DNA of 64,000 bases from Lycium barbarum (lineage: Eukaryota; Streptophyta; Magnoliopsida; Solanales; Solanaceae). The notes beneath the pieces are model-generated. The model did not search any database. It had not been told where the DNA came from and saw nothing but the letters and a program-made list of their open reading frames with translations. The position numbers and the translations under genes are program-made. Below, one piece after another: positions 45,679-57,957 of this stretch. Position 1 is the first letter of the stretch. Each line of letters opens with the position of its first letter. Location of the stretch: positions 17,806,336-17,870,335 of the forward strand of contig NC_083340.1 of assembly GCF_019175385.1 (NCBI RefSeq), written 5' to 3'.

Positions 45679-46861
45679 ATTAGGGCCTGTACTTGGCTTT
45701 TATCTTTATTTTATTTTTTGCCTCTGTAGGACTTTGGTTTTCCGATGTAAAAAACATCCCTTTGTAGAAATGAAAAATGCATCTTTCTGGTTTCCTTGTT
45801 TGAATTTTTGCTATTACTTTTGCCAGAAGTGTTGGTCCGTTTTGAGGGCGAGCTGGCTCGTGGTTGTTAGTTCGCCGTGCCCGTAGGACTTGCCCGACGC
45901 TTTTTTAGAACAAATAGACTCGTAGTCGTTAATTCACTGTGCCCGTAGGACTTACCCGATGCGTTGTGAATTCAGATGTCTCCGAAACACGATAGGCATT
46001 TCCTTAGGGCCGGTATTTTTTCGGCAATATTTTAGGGCTGGTATTTCTTCGGCCTTGGCTAAATTTTGACATAACAGTCCCCGTTTGGGGAAGTTTATCA
46101 AATTTTGGCTCGGATCATTGTGACCTCGTTGCGTCAGTCGAATTTTTTAACGATTTTGGCTCGGTTCGCTATGACCTCGTTGCCTTTGTCGAATTTCGAC
46201 CATTGTGCCCGGTATAGGGCGTGTGAATGAAGCAGTGTCGAAATACAGCGGTTATCACCGGGGTAGAGTCCATTTATCAGAAAGACACCCGAGATATTGT
46301 TGTCCGAACTTTCTATAGTTTTATACTTGCAAAATGTTTGTTCACATGAGAATTTTCATTCCTTTTGCCTTTGCCATAGCAAATACTAAATGGGACACGA
46401 TTCATTATGATCGTTTGGTCCTTACATCGAATGCTAAATGGGACACGATACATTATGATAGTTTGGTCCTTACATCGAAGGCTATGGCCGGTGGCTAGGA
46501 TAATTTTGCCGTAGCAAGTGTTGAGTTTCTCCGTCTTCTTTGACTGGGGTAATCTTCGATGCGGGCATAGTATTCCCCTAGCACTTATCCGGGCTGCAAA
46601 GTCGGGTGAGTGCTATTAAGTCCCCACTCGGAGGGCGTGACCTCGATGGTCCGGGTGTTCATCCTTTATTTTTGTCAAGTAACACGTTGTACTTGTTGCC
46701 TCATTAAAAACCTTGTCGGAAAACCCATTTTGGGACAAAACCGTACTAAGGAAAAGAGTGCAACACGTGTTTTCAGATTTGGATTCTCTGCTCTGCCTGG
46801 TACTTGGCTTTCTGCAAAAAAGAAAAGGTCACAAATAGAGAAAACATGGGGTATTCTTACC
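45679..46861. other. spacer between antisense ORF and integrase
   Basis: Gypsy-internal non-coding sequence. It holds short repeats: gtgcccgtaggactt(a/g)cccga twice near 45878 and 45940, and two versions of a tgacctcgttgc...gtcgaattt module near 46110-46195. It may hold the convergent 3' ends of both transcription units. Confidence 0.5.
46386..46481. repeat. 48-bp tandem duplication inside the Gypsy element
   Basis: Two adjacent 48-bp units (46386-46433, 46434-46481) containing ctaaatgggacacgat and tttggtccttacatcgaa, with a few substitutions. Confidence 0.85.
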
Positions 46862-49043
46862 TTAGCAGTAGTATCTCTTTAGATGAGCCACATTCCAGTT
46901 ATTGCGCAACCGCTGTCCGTCCATGGACTCCAGCTGGTATGATCCTTTGCCCGTTACCTCGGTTATCTTGTAGGGTCCTTCCCAGTTCGGGCCCAGTTTT
47001 CCTTCGTTGGGATTCTTGGTGTTCAAGGTAACTTTTCGGAGCACTAAGTCCCCAACTTGGAAGTGACGAAAATTGGCTCTCCGATTGTAGTACCTTTCCA
47101 CCCTTTGTTTTTTAGCGGCAATACGGACCAACGCGTTTTCGCGAAGCTCGTCCGTGAAGTCGAGTCTTACGGCCATGGCCTCTTCGTTTGATTCCTCGGT
47201 TGCATATCGGAACCGGAGGGTCGGTTCACCAACTTCTACGGGGATAAGAGCTTCAGCCCCGTAAACCAACGAAAAGGGAGTCTCCCCCGTGCTTGATTTC
47301 AATGTAGTTCTGTAAGCCCATAATATCTTCGGTAATATTTCTCTCCAATGATGCTTTGATGCTTCGAGTCTTTTCCTCAGGTTTTGGATTATTGTCTTGT
47401 TCGTGGATTCCGCTTGTCCGTTTGCACATGGGTGATACAGAGTTGATACAATTTTCTTGATCTTCAACCCTTCGAGAAATTTGTTGACTTTGCCGCCTAC
47501 GAACTGAGGCCCGTTGTCACAAGTTATCTCGGCGGGGATGCCAGAGCGACAGATGATGTGATCCCATATGAAGTCGATGACCTCCTTTTCTCTGATTTTT
47601 TCAAAGGCCTGCGCTTCAACCCATTTGGAGAAATAATCAGTCATAAACAAAATGAAATGGGCTTTACTTGGTGCCCATAGTAACGGGCCGACGATGTCCA
47701 TTCCTCACTTCATGAAAGGCCAGGGTGACACCACCGAATGCAACAACTCTTCGGGCTGATGAATCATCGGAGCATGCCTTTGACACCCATTGCATTTACG
47801 GACAATTTTTTTTGAGTCTTCGTCCATTCGGTTCCAATAGTAACCGGCCCTGATAATCTTTCGGACCAGAGCATCGGCACCGGAGTGATTGACGCATGTC
47901 CATTCGTGCACCTCTCTTATCACGTACTCCATCTCCCTGGGGCCCAAACACTTGGCCAGTGGCCCGAAGAAAGACCGCTGATATAATTGGCCGTCTACCA
48001 AGCAAAAACGGGCAGCCTTGGTCCTTAGTGACCGTGATTCCTTTGGGTCGTTTGGGAGCTTACCATCACGCAAGTAGTCGATGTATTTGTTGCGCCAATC
48101 CCAAGTTAAACCCATAGTGTTTATTTCAGCGTGTCCGTTTTCTACGGCTGTGTTTGACAAGTGCACCGTTGCCCCGGGGTTGATTTCCTCCCCTTCGACC
48201 GAGGATCCCAAATTTGCTAATGCATCGGCCTCGCTGTTCTGCTCCCTCGGTATGTGCTGCATGGTCCATTCTTTAAATCGATGAAGTACCACTTGGGTTT
48301 TTTCAAGATACCTCTGCATCCATTCATCCTTGACCATGAAGACGCCGTTCACCTGATTTATGACCAAAAGCGAATCGCACTTTGCCTCTATTATTTGGGC
48401 CCCATACTTCGAGCCAATTACAAACCTGCAATCATAGCCTCATACTCGGCTTCATTGTTAGTCAATTTAGCAGTTCTAATGGACTGTCGAATGGCATCCC
48501 CGGCCGGGGTCCTAAGGACGATCCCTAGCCCGGAACCTTTGAGGTTCGAGACTCCGTCCGTATTTAGAGACCAGATGCCCGAGGCTTTTCCCGAGGTCAG
48601 CAGAAGCTCTCTCTCGACCTCGGGGACCATAGCCGGGGTAAAATCTGCCACGAAGTCGGCCAAGATCTGGGATTTGATGGCCGTTCGAGGTTTATACTCG
48701 ATATCATAACCGCTAATTTCTACAGCCCATTTGGTCAACCTACCCGACAATTCCGGTTTATGCATGATATTTTTCAGAGGGTAAGTAGTTACTACACATA
48801 TTGGATGGCATTGAAAATAGGGCTTGAACTTTCTAGAAGCGCTTACCAATGCCAATGCCAATTTTTCCAAATAGGGATAACGGGTCTCCGCATCCCCCAA
48901 AGTTCTACTCACGTAATAGATAGGGAATTGTGTACCTGATTCTTCTCGGACCAAAACACCACTTACCGCTATCTCGGAGACAGCAAGGTAGAGAAAAAAC
49001 GGCTCGTCCGCCTTCGGTGTGTGCAGCAACGGGGGGCTAGACA
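46862..49043 (-). pseudogene. Gypsy RNase H, archaeal-type RNase H and integrase
   Basis: Continues pol below the nested insertion. First comes the Ty3-type RNase H (PFFLYLAVSEIAVSGVL, YYVSRTLGDAETRYPYLEKL). A second RNase H follows (SLNTDGVSNLKGSGLGIVL, NNEAEYEAMIAGL, EADALANLG), the archaeal-type copy diagnostic of Tat elements. The integrase shows an HHCC-like zinc module (CNGCQRHAP), the core (DIVGPL, TCDNGPQF, NGQAESTNK) and a C-terminal GPYKI segment ending at 46862. Breaks: a stop/frameshift near 48418-48370 between the two halves of the second RNase H, and a TGA near 47702 just before DIVGPL. Non-functional. Confidence 0.88.
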
Positions 49044-49665
49044 TGTCACACCCCCGACGAGGAGTATGACAGGCTCCGACCCGTAAGCCGAAGTCACATG
49101 ACTTATCTATTACTTGGACATCACATACCATAACTCAAGAACGTCTGCTCGCGGAAAAGGAGCCAACATAAAGGTATTCAATAAATCAACACACACACAT
49201 ATATATATATACATGCGGACCGACAAGGTTGCTACAACATCGAGTATATCTTAAAGCCGACAAGGCAATCAAAACATATCAAGAAGCTAAAACAAGGCCG
49301 ACAAGGCCATACATAATATTTACATATCCCACAATGTCCATGAGCCTTTACGAGTATACCTATGAACATATATTACACCAAAAGAAAAATACCAAAAGAT
49401 AGCAAGCCCGGAGTAGAGGTACTTCCTAGCATCGCTGAAGCTGGGAAGCCCTACTGTGGTTGCTCTTCAACAAATCTGTCAGGGCCTGCAGCACGAAATG
49501 CAGCGTCCCGTACAAAGGGATGTCAGTACGGATAAAAGTACTGAGTATGTAAGGCAGGAGGGCAACAACACAATTAAGATAAAATGGGACACTAGTATAG
49601 GCAAAAGAAAAATCCAACATCTGGAAGTAGCACAAAATGCAATGCATGATAAAATCATTTGTATG

Positions 49666-49740
<75 letters not shown>

Positions 49741-51521
49741 AATAGTATCCATGCCCCGCCGTAAGGCTCGGTGTCATATATGTAAAATCATGCCCGGCCA
49801 TTAAGGCTCGGTGTTTTCATCATTAGCCCGCGTCCGGGCCTCCCGCTTCCGGGGCGATATCATAACATGCCCACTGCAGTGGTGTGCGCATCTACGCGCC
49901 ATGCCCGACCGACTATAACGCGGCACGGTGTCGTAAAATAGTGCAATACATGTATATATATACGTATATACCATTATTGGACTGGACTGAAAAAAAGAAC
50001 TGCGCAGAGTTCCGATTTCCTTCTACGATGCGGAAGGAAAGCACAGAGTTCTGAGGGCTTCCGCTTTTCTTCCGCGATGCGGAAGAAAAGCGTAAAGTCC
50101 TGAAGCTTTCTGCGCAGAACTCTGTTTTCCTTCCGCAGCAATGTTCTGAGGCTGGTTTTGAATGAGAAAAATCAAGGATCTGATTCTTGGCCTTTCGGGG
50201 TGACATAAGGTCGTTAACCCCCGAATAGTTTATGGAATTCATCTCGGGTCCAAAGGAATAATTGATGACGATGAGTGAAATAATGTCTTCAAACCAATCA
50301 CACAACAAGACCTTAAGATTGAAATTACGAGCATAGGAATGAAGTGGCATTTGTTATGGAACACTCGTGTTTACGTACCAATTGGATTCGTGCCAAAGAA
50401 AGAGGGAAACGAACACCTTACGTACCTTATCCGTCGAGCCACCCCTTAAAGAATTCCTTATATCGAGGCTTGCCCTTCGCCCGAGGCTATATATACATAT
50501 CGATAAATATATCATTCATCACACCTTCGTCATAAATCCATCAACTTATAAGTAATAATTTTGGAAGACCAATTTGCATATTTCCATCAACTCATGAGCA
50601 CCAATTTATGGAAGTCCAATTTGGGGTTACAAAAATTTGGGCAGCATTTCCCCTATATCATCGGCTTCCTCCAAATACCAAAACAACTCCCAAACAATAC
50701 CAACAACATCAACAACCACATCCTTAACATTCTACAAGACAAATATATGTATTTTCATACAAATCCCTCTTCAAACTTCATCCATAAACCAACAACATCA
50801 ATACAACAAACTGCAACCTTTATTTTTATAACTATTTCCTTAATCAAGGTTGATAAGGGGAGAGATTCAAGGATTCATACCTTATTTTTACCAAGATGGA
50901 AAGATCTCCAATAATCACTTGTTCCCAAGCTAACTCTAACACAAAACGATATGATAATTGCGACTACAAGTTGTCCGGTCTTCGATTAGTACTCCGGAGC
51001 TTGAATTTTACTCAAGATTCTTACTTTTAGGTGATATTTGAGAGCCTTTTTGGAGTGGAATTTTCTGGAAATTTTTGGAGAGTGTTGGATGAAAAAAATG
51101 AGGGTTTGACCCTTTTTATAGGGGTTGGGCCGCAGCACTGTGGCTACAGTACTGTAGCAGTACTGTAGCAGTGCTGTGTCTGCTTGTCGGCTCAGTTTGT
51201 AACGTCTATAATTCTCTACTCCGATGTCCTATCAACGAGTGGTTTGTTGCATTAGAAACTAGACTCGACGAGCTTCATCTTAGAATTTTGAAACATCTTA
51301 AAACTCCTAATATTCATGGAGATATACCCCTCTAAAGTTGGCTCAAAATCCTGTTTCAAATTTTTCGACACACTTAATTTCCTTGATTTGCTTGGTCCCC
51401 GAGTCTTCCATAGATTATTATATGAACTCAAACCCTCGTAACCATGAGATGAATGCGCCACGTCTAGACTTAACCAACTAATGCCCAATAGATTCCACGT
51501 ACGCGACTACGAGGTGTACCA
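49044..51521. mobile_element. solo-LTR-like insertion nested in Gypsy pol, 2478 bp
   Basis: Begins TGTCACACCCC and ends GGTGTACCA, flanked by a perfect AGACA duplication (49039-49043, 51522-51526). Removing it rejoins the RT/RNase H region in frame. No coding sequence. Shared blocks with 12767-15740 (gccgacaaggc words, gtcagtacg...gtactgagtatg, gggcagcatttcccct) mark it as a relative; the far ends differ, so it is a different subfamily. Contains an AT microsatellite. Confidence 0.82.
49669..49737. repeat. (AT)n microsatellite
   Basis: About 34 uninterrupted AT dinucleotides inside the nested solo-LTR-like insertion. Length is prone to assembly and slippage error. Confidence 0.95.
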
Positions 51522-51526
51522 AGACA

Positions 51527-52655
51527 AGTACCTCTTCAATTCTTGTAGAGCTTCTTGGCACTCCGGTGTCCAAACGAAGTCGTTCTTCTTCCTCAGTAAG
51601 GAGAAGAAACGATGACTCTTGTCCGAAGACCTCTATATGAAGCGACTCAACGCTGCTATCCTTCTGGTGAGCCTCTGTACTCCTTTGATGTTATTCACTA
51701 CCTCGATATCCTCGATGGCCTTGATTTTGTCCGGGTTGATTTCAATACCCCGGTTTGACACCATGAAACCCAAAAATTTAACCGATCGGACACCGAAGGC
51801 ACATTTTTATGGGTTAAGCTTCATGTTATACTTGCGGAGCACGTCGAAGGTTTCCTGCAAATGATTCAAATGGTCCTCTGTTTCCAGGGACTTAACAACC
51901 ATATCGTCAATGTAAACTTCTATTGTTTTTCCTATTTGTTCTTCGAACATCTCATTAACTAGGCGTTGGTAAGTTGCACCGGCATTTTTTAGGCCGAAAG
52001 GCATCACATTATACCAGTAAGTCCCGTACCGAGTGATGAAGAACATTTTGTCTTGATCCCCCGGGTGCATCCGAATTTGGTTATACCCTGAGTAAGCATC
52101 GAGAAAACTTAACATCTCATGTCCGGCCGTCGCATCGATCATTCTATCGATGTGAGGCAACAGAATTGAGTCCTTCGGGCATGCTTTGTTTAAATCCTTG
52201 TAATCGACACACATTCGAAATTTATTACCTTTTTTAGGCACCACTACCATATTAGCAAGCCAATCCGGGTATTTCACCTCCCGGATAGAACCTATTTTTA
52301 AAAGCTTTGTTACCTCATCTTTTACGAAGGCGTGTTTTGCTTCCGCCATGGGCCTTCTTTTTTGCTTCACCAGGAAAAACTTCCCGTCCAAGCTGAGCTT
52401 GTGAGTTGCTACTTCCGGTGATATACCTGTCATATCTATATGCGACCATGCGAAGCAATCGGCGTTAGCTCGAAGAAATTCAATTAACTTGCTCCTGAGC
52501 TCCGGGGTAAGCCCCGTGCCCAGGTATACCTTTCTGTCGGGTAGGTACTCGAACATGATGATCTTCTCCAGCTCCTCTACAGTTGACTTGGTTGCATCCG
52601 AGTCATCCGGCATGACGAACGATCTGGGTACCTCGAAATCATCCTCTTCATGCAC
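51527..52655 (-). pseudogene. Gypsy reverse transcriptase
   Basis: RT domain with VVVPKKGNKFRMCVDYKDLN, LSFLDAYSGYNQI, the GLKNAGATYQRLVN segment and the catalytic YIDDMVVKS. The N-terminal part includes CFAWSHIDMTGI typical of Tat/Athila-type pol. An in-frame stop follows KLNP near 51806 and another lies near 51636, so the thumb/connection region is broken before the nested insertion. Upstream, the frame between 52656 and 52770 is also interrupted. Confidence 0.88.
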
Positions 52656-52769
52656 TGGATCCGACCCGGTATGCTTTGATTACTATTGGGCGTGCTCTCC
52701 TCCGGTTACATCCTTTTCCTTCTGAACCGATTCTATGGGCCGAGGCGCTGCTTCCGCTACTGCAAACAT

Positions 52770-55019
52770 TTACCTTACAGCAGGCTGCTCACCTCGGATG
52801 GTTTTTACTCCTTCCGGGGTGGGAAATTTTAGCAACTGATGCAGTGTCGAGGGCACGACCCTCATACTATGTATCCAGGGTATGCCCAGTAATGCATTAT
52901 ACTTCATGTCCCCTTCGATCACGTAGAACACCATTTGTTGAATGGTGCCATCAACGTTTACAGGCAATGAGATCTCCCCCTTTGTAGTTTCACTTGCCAT
53001 GTTGAACCCGCTGAGTACCCGGGCTACCGGTACGATCTGATCAAGCAGCCCTAGCTGTTCGACCACTCTCCACCGAATGATGTTGGCCGAGCTACCTGGG
53101 TCAATCAAAATACGTTTAACCTTAGTTTTAAAGATAAGTACAGAAATTACCAATGCATCATTGTGTGGTTGAATGATGCCCTCTGCGTCCTCGTCGTCGA
53201 AGGAGATAGAGCCCCCGGATAAATGATCTCGGATGCGCTTTTCACGAACAATAGAAACCTTGGCCCGTTTCATTACCGGCCCCCGAGGGGCATCGACACC
53301 CCCAACTATCATGTTGATTGTATGCTGGGGTTCTACCGGCTCGGCCCTTCGATGCGCTTCCCTTTCCTTGTAATGACTTTTGGCTCGTTCACTCAACAGA
53401 TCTCGGAGATGACCGTTCTTTAGTAAGCGGGCTACCTCTTCTCTCAACTGGAGACAATCCTCGGTTCTGTGACCATGGGTTCCGTGATATTCACACACCA
53501 TGCTCGGGTCCCGTTGGCCCGGATCCGACCTTAGAGTTTTCGGCCATCTTACATCCGGGACCCGACCGATGGCCGAGACGAGGCCCGAAGTACTAACGTT
53601 GAAGTTGTACTCCGATATCTTTGGCAAACCCTTGTTACCGGCAGAACTTCCGGCGTCGCTCCTGAATGAGAGACCCCGGCTGTTTGACGGGCGTTCGACC
53701 CGTTTACTACCCCGACCTGAGAAACGGCTTGGGCTCACCCTTGACTTTTCCGACCTAAAACTTTGCCTCTCCGAATGGGAGTATGGCCGATACCTTTCCT
53801 TCGATGATTCGGCCTTTGTTTCGTAACCCTTTCTTGGTTTCTCAAAACTTCTATCCACATTTATTGGCCCCGGGGGGAGCTCGAATTGATCATCCTCCAC
53901 CCGAATCTTCGACTCGTACCGATTATGGACATCGGCCCATGTCACAGCCTCATATTCTTTTAATTTGAACGAAGCTGTTGAACTTAGAACATTGAGCCCC
54001 TTTGTGAAAGCTTGCGCGGCCCATTCTTCTGGGACCGGGGGGAGCTCCATCCGTTCCCTTTGGAACCGGTTGATGAACTCACGCAGTAACTCATCGTCTC
54101 TTTGGGTTATACGGAAAATATCGGCCTTGCGGGCCTGTACCTTTTTGGCACTGGCGTGGACCTTGATGAAGGCATCGACGAGCATTTCGAAGGAGGTGAT
54201 CGAATGCTCGGGTAGATGGTCGTACCACGTCAATGCTCCTTAAGACAGAGTTTCCCCAAACTTCTTTAGCAGTACCGATTCAATTTCGTCCTCCTCCATA
54301 TCATTACCCTTTATGGCACATATGTATGAGGTCACGTGCTCGTGCGGGTCCGTTGTGCCGTCATATTTCTGGATATCCGGCATTTTATACCTCTTCGTGA
54401 TTAATTTCGGGGCCGCACTCGGAGGAAAAGGCCTTTGGATGTACCTCTTCGAATCCGACCCTTTCAGTAAATGGGGAGCCCCCGGGATCTGATCCACCCG
54501 AGAGTTGTACGTTTCGACCCTCTTCTCGGTCGTATCTACCCGTTTTGCCAAAGTTTCGAGCATTTTTAGGACCTTAGTTGAGGATCCTGCTCCGGATCCA
54601 TTTCTCTCAATGACACGTGCCTCCTCCCTTCTAGGTTCAGCAACACCGCTCATTTTTTCCGGGGTTGTTGTATCCCCTCCGTTCTGCAATCGGGCTATTG
54701 CGATTCCCTGCTCGGCAATCGACGCTCTTTGCTCCTGCAACATCTCAAAAATTAAACGTAGGTCAATATTATCATTGGGTGTACCCGGTTCTTTCCGATC
54801 CTGTGCCCAGGACAGAGTAACAGAATTGTGGGTATTTAGAGGATCAGTGGCCGGTAAAGTGGCATTCTCCTGGTTTACGGTGTTTCGTTGGTTGAGGCCC
54901 TCCCTCGAATTAACGGGGTTAGGATCAGATGGGTTTGGTGGTCCTCGTGGACCGCTTCCTTCATTTTCGGCCACGATTTCGTTGTTGTTAACGTGACCGG
55001 ATTGCCCACTGTCAGCCAT
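52770..55019 (-). pseudogene. Gypsy gag-protease
   Basis: Starts MADSGQSGHVNNN at 55019. Long gag with KMPDIQKYDGTTDPHEHV and, after an in-frame stop at 54240-54242, GALTWYDHLPEHSI and FINRFQRERM. The nucleocapsid-like segment CEYHGTHGHRTEDC is a CX2HX4HX4C variant. Protease follows (RILIDPGSSANII), with Asp kept and Pro where many proteases have Thr/Ser. The frame ends at 52770 after RGEQPAVR, and the pol frame resumes lower down. Confidence 0.88.
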
Positions 55020-55107
55020 TTAGTCCGTTTTTTCAAATACGAACAGAAGGTGCTTTTGATTTAGATGGGTAAGGTAGGGATCAAGACAAAAGGCCACTAT
55101 TATCTTA

Positions 55108-55128
55108 GCCCCACGGTGGGCGCCAAAC
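55108..55128 (-). promoter_or_regulatory. primer binding site of the Gypsy element
   Basis: On the minus strand GTTTGGCGCCCACCGTGG directly follows the LTR end. TTTGGCGCCCACCGTGGGG is a common PBS context in plant Tat elements; the exact tRNA was not verified. Confidence 0.7.
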
Positions 55129-55831
55129 TGTTTACCCCGAATTTGGATAATCAATTAAATTTGTGGGTGGGTATAAGATATGTGGCTACGTCTTAATCTA
55201 CTTGATAAAATAAAGATATAAATGTGGATATAATACGACGAGAGCAATTATAATCGATGGTTTGCTATATGCTTGTATGTTCACTAATGTATGAGTGTTA
55301 CTCGATTGAAGTAGTGCAAGAAATAAACACAACAAATATGACCGAAATCAGGTGTTTGAGAGAGAGATTTTGTATATATATTGCTATTACAAAGTGGTCT
55401 TGATGTGTGGAAGCCAACCCTCACAAAGGAGAGGGATGAGCTCTATTTATAGTGTTGCCTCTATGGGCTTCATACAATACAAATCATTAAAAAATAAGAG
55501 GAAGGACAACTCTGAGTGGGTTAGGTTGACCGTACGGTCTGACACACGCATGGTTGGTGGTTGACCATGACAGGACGCTACTGACGCGTGGCTCACGCGC
55601 AACGGCTCTACCGGACCAATAGCCGCGGATATTCGGACCAACGTCCCCGACCGACCCGATGATGAAGAAACCGGACCAAACGGTGCCCCTGCTCAGCTCC
55701 GGTCCGAGCGTTCTTCCGGTCCGCGCGTTCCTCCGGTTCAGAATGAAAGTCTTCACCTATGTTCTTGTAACCTTCTTCCATCGGCCCCTCGTCTCACCGG
55801 TTTGACTCATATCCGGTTTTTACCGTATACA
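55129..55831 (-). repeat. LTR of the Gypsy element, 703 bp
   Basis: Plus-strand ends TGTTTACC...GTATACA; on the minus strand it runs TGTATACGG to GGTAAACA and abuts the PBS. A minus-strand TATA box (TATAAATAG, 55443-55451) fits the element's promoter. Its partner at 42234 is only about 8 bp long. Confidence 0.75.
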
Positions 55832-55873
55832 ATTGCATATGATACTGTTGATGTGCTGATCCCAATCACTGGG

Positions 55874-56248
55874 TTATGCCTGTCTCTGTTGCCACTGCAA
55901 TATTCTCTCCCAAACCTGTCTTGCATAAACACAACTAACAAATAGGTGGTTCCTAAATTCTGGATGACTTTGACACATTGCACATTCTGGCTCAGCTACC
56001 AATCCCCACTTTGTCAGCCTATCTGCTGTGAGTAGTTTGTCTTGTATCTGCAACCACATGATAAAAATAGCTTTTGGTCTTGCTGAATTACTGAACATGA
56101 GGGATTTCCATGGTACTTTCTGCTGATCACCAAGGAGCAAATGATACAGTCGTCTAATCATACTCTTATCAGTTGTAGCTTGAAGATGAACTTGTTCAAT
56201 CAGCTGTCTAGGTGCCAATTTATCATTATTAAGATGACTTATAGCCAT
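55874..56248 (-). pseudogene. LINE fragment, RT zinc-binding domain
   Basis: 125-codon minus-strand frame with FIMWLQIQDKLLTADRLTKW, CAMCQSHPEFRNHLFVSC and WERILQW. This is the zinc-binding domain (zf-RVT) found C-terminal to the RT of plant LINE-type elements. Only this 3' part remains. The Gypsy insertion lies just beyond its C-terminal end, so it probably landed in the LINE remnant or its flank. Confidence 0.8.
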
Positions 56249-56511
56249 TCACGCTTATTTATGGTAAATAGGTCTAAATCTACATAATACGCTATTTACT
56301 TAAATTTTTTTGTGAAGGTGAAACTTTTAACCACTACTTTAAACACACAGAAGCATGTAACTACCTCTACCATCATCGGCGATCTCATGCAACTATCACC
56401 ACTAATCACCTCTACGACTTACTATAGTTACATCCACTAACAACAATCACAACTAGCAATCTCCACTACCAGCCATCATAATCACAAGTGGACACCACCA
56501 CTACAACCCAT

Positions 56512-56688
56512 CAGGGGCGGATCCATGTGTAAAGTTTGGGTGCTCCGGCACCCATTAAACTTAATCACGGAGTGTATAATTGTATAGAAAATATAAAGGA
56601 AACAGATATAAACAGTTAATAGAGCACCCCCGAACTCAAAATTCCTGAGTCCAGCACCCCCGAACTCAAAATCCTGGGTCCGCCTCTG
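56512..56688. mobile_element. hAT-type MITE, 177 bp
   Basis: The perfect 8-bp duplication CAACCCAT flanks it (56504-56511, 56689-56696). TIRs CAGGGGCGGATCCA and, inverted, CAGAGGCGGACCCA. The interior has gggtgctccggcaccc and two cagcacccccgaactcaaa copies. It sits in a stretch rich in degenerate ACC/CCA triplets (about 56330-56940). Confidence 0.8.
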
Positions 56689-56696
56689 CAACCCAT

Positions 56697-57872
56697 GCAC
56701 CGCCAACCCAAACACCAAACGACCTACACCACCAACTAGCATTGTAGAGTAATCACTTCTAATTTTACCACCACACAACCACCAATTAGCGCATTATACA
56801 ATCACCATTGACAACCACTTCAAACTGCAATAACCATAACTATTCACTGCTATAAATACACCAACGATAGGCACCTCCACCTACCACAAGTACATTAGTT
56901 ACCACCTTACAACTGTTATTGGCGATGGCCACTACCACCGGCTGCCCCGTTGCTATTTTTTAGAGCGTGCTTTCTAAAACAAATACTAGCTTTTATGACG
57001 CTACATAAATTAATAATTTCTCTAATATTTTGTTGATATGATATGTTGGAATTTTGTTTAAATAAAATTAAATATTAATTTGAGATGAAAATGTGTCTTT
57101 TAAATGAAAGGATTGCGTCCTTTCATTCTTTGATAACCACTACATTTATTTAAAGTCAACTTCTTAACATTCCAATGTACCTTTTTAATCCTACAGAATT
57201 TTCTTGTCTGAAAATTACTCTTTCTTCTCTAATTCCAAAAAGATCAAGTTCTAAGTTCTTCCTTTCCAATAGAAGGTCTGAAAATTACTCTTCTCTAATT
57301 CCAAAAAGATCAAGTTCTAAGTTCTTCCTTTCCAATAGAATTTCTTCACTATTTGCTTAGTGCAGAAATTCAAAGGCTTGTCATATCCGTTTAAACTATT
57401 TGCATACAATCTCATAGCAATCTCGCAGAATGGACGGAACAAATATCGTTTTTAAGAAAGCGTTCCGCACGTGTTTCAAGCCTCAATCCTATGTTCGTTA
57501 TTCATATTGTCAAACCTTCATCTTTGTGTTCTTCATGCATTTTTTGTGTTCTCGGATAATATTTTCCAACATGATATTCAGTTATTATTATTTTAAAATT
57601 CTATAATATACTATAATTTAAATAAATAAATAAAATTATACGTTGTTAGATGTCGAGGAAATAAACATACTTAATTAATGGTTCAACGTTGTTAATAAAT
57701 CAATATACATTATATATTATGTTAATAATCAGATATGAATTTAGACTCAAATATCTTAATCATAATTATTAAAAATAATTAACAGGCCCTACTTTAACTT
57801 GCAAATTGTTTGCCAGCTAATAGGAGCACAATTCTTAAGTAGTTTATATGACTTGTGTATAAGTTACATGCT
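56697..57872. other. intergenic sequence upstream of the receptor kinase
   Basis: The first part is a degenerate ACC-rich run. A 70-bp tandem duplication (57206-57275, 57276 to about 57341) contains gtctgaaaattactctt and agatcaagttctaagttct; the second unit lacks a few bases. No gene supported; the promoter of the receptor kinase lies at the right edge. Confidence 0.5.
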
Positions 57873-57881
57873 ATTATAAAA
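57873..57881 (+). promoter_or_regulatory. candidate TATA box of the receptor kinase
   Basis: ATTATAAAA about 80 bases upstream of the ATG at 57958. This suits a transcription start near 57905 and a short leader. Confidence 0.5.
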
Positions 57882-57957
57882 GCTCGAGGACGTACACTTA
57901 CAAAGTGTAAGAAGAAATTAAACATACAACAACTTTTGTTTACACTAATAACCAAAA

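Larger units (their letters stand above)
42234..55831 (-). mobile_element. decayed Gypsy (Tat-type) retrotransposon with one full LTR
   Basis: Minus-strand order from 55831 down: LTR, PBS, gag, protease, RT, RNase H, a second archaeal-type RNase H, integrase, a long 3' region with an antisense reading frame, polypurine tract, then only about 8 bp of the other LTR. The dual RNase H, the PBS and the antisense 3' frame point to the Tat lineage. ATTGC lies immediately outside both ends (42229-42233, 55832-55836). Several stops and frameshifts, plus a 2478-bp insertion at 49044-51521, show it is dead. Confidence 0.85.

Noticed and set aside
55487..55756. 89-codon minus-strand ORF in the Gypsy LTR
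   Set aside because: LTR leader region downstream of the TATA box; no conserved domain, and it overlaps other frames of equal length.
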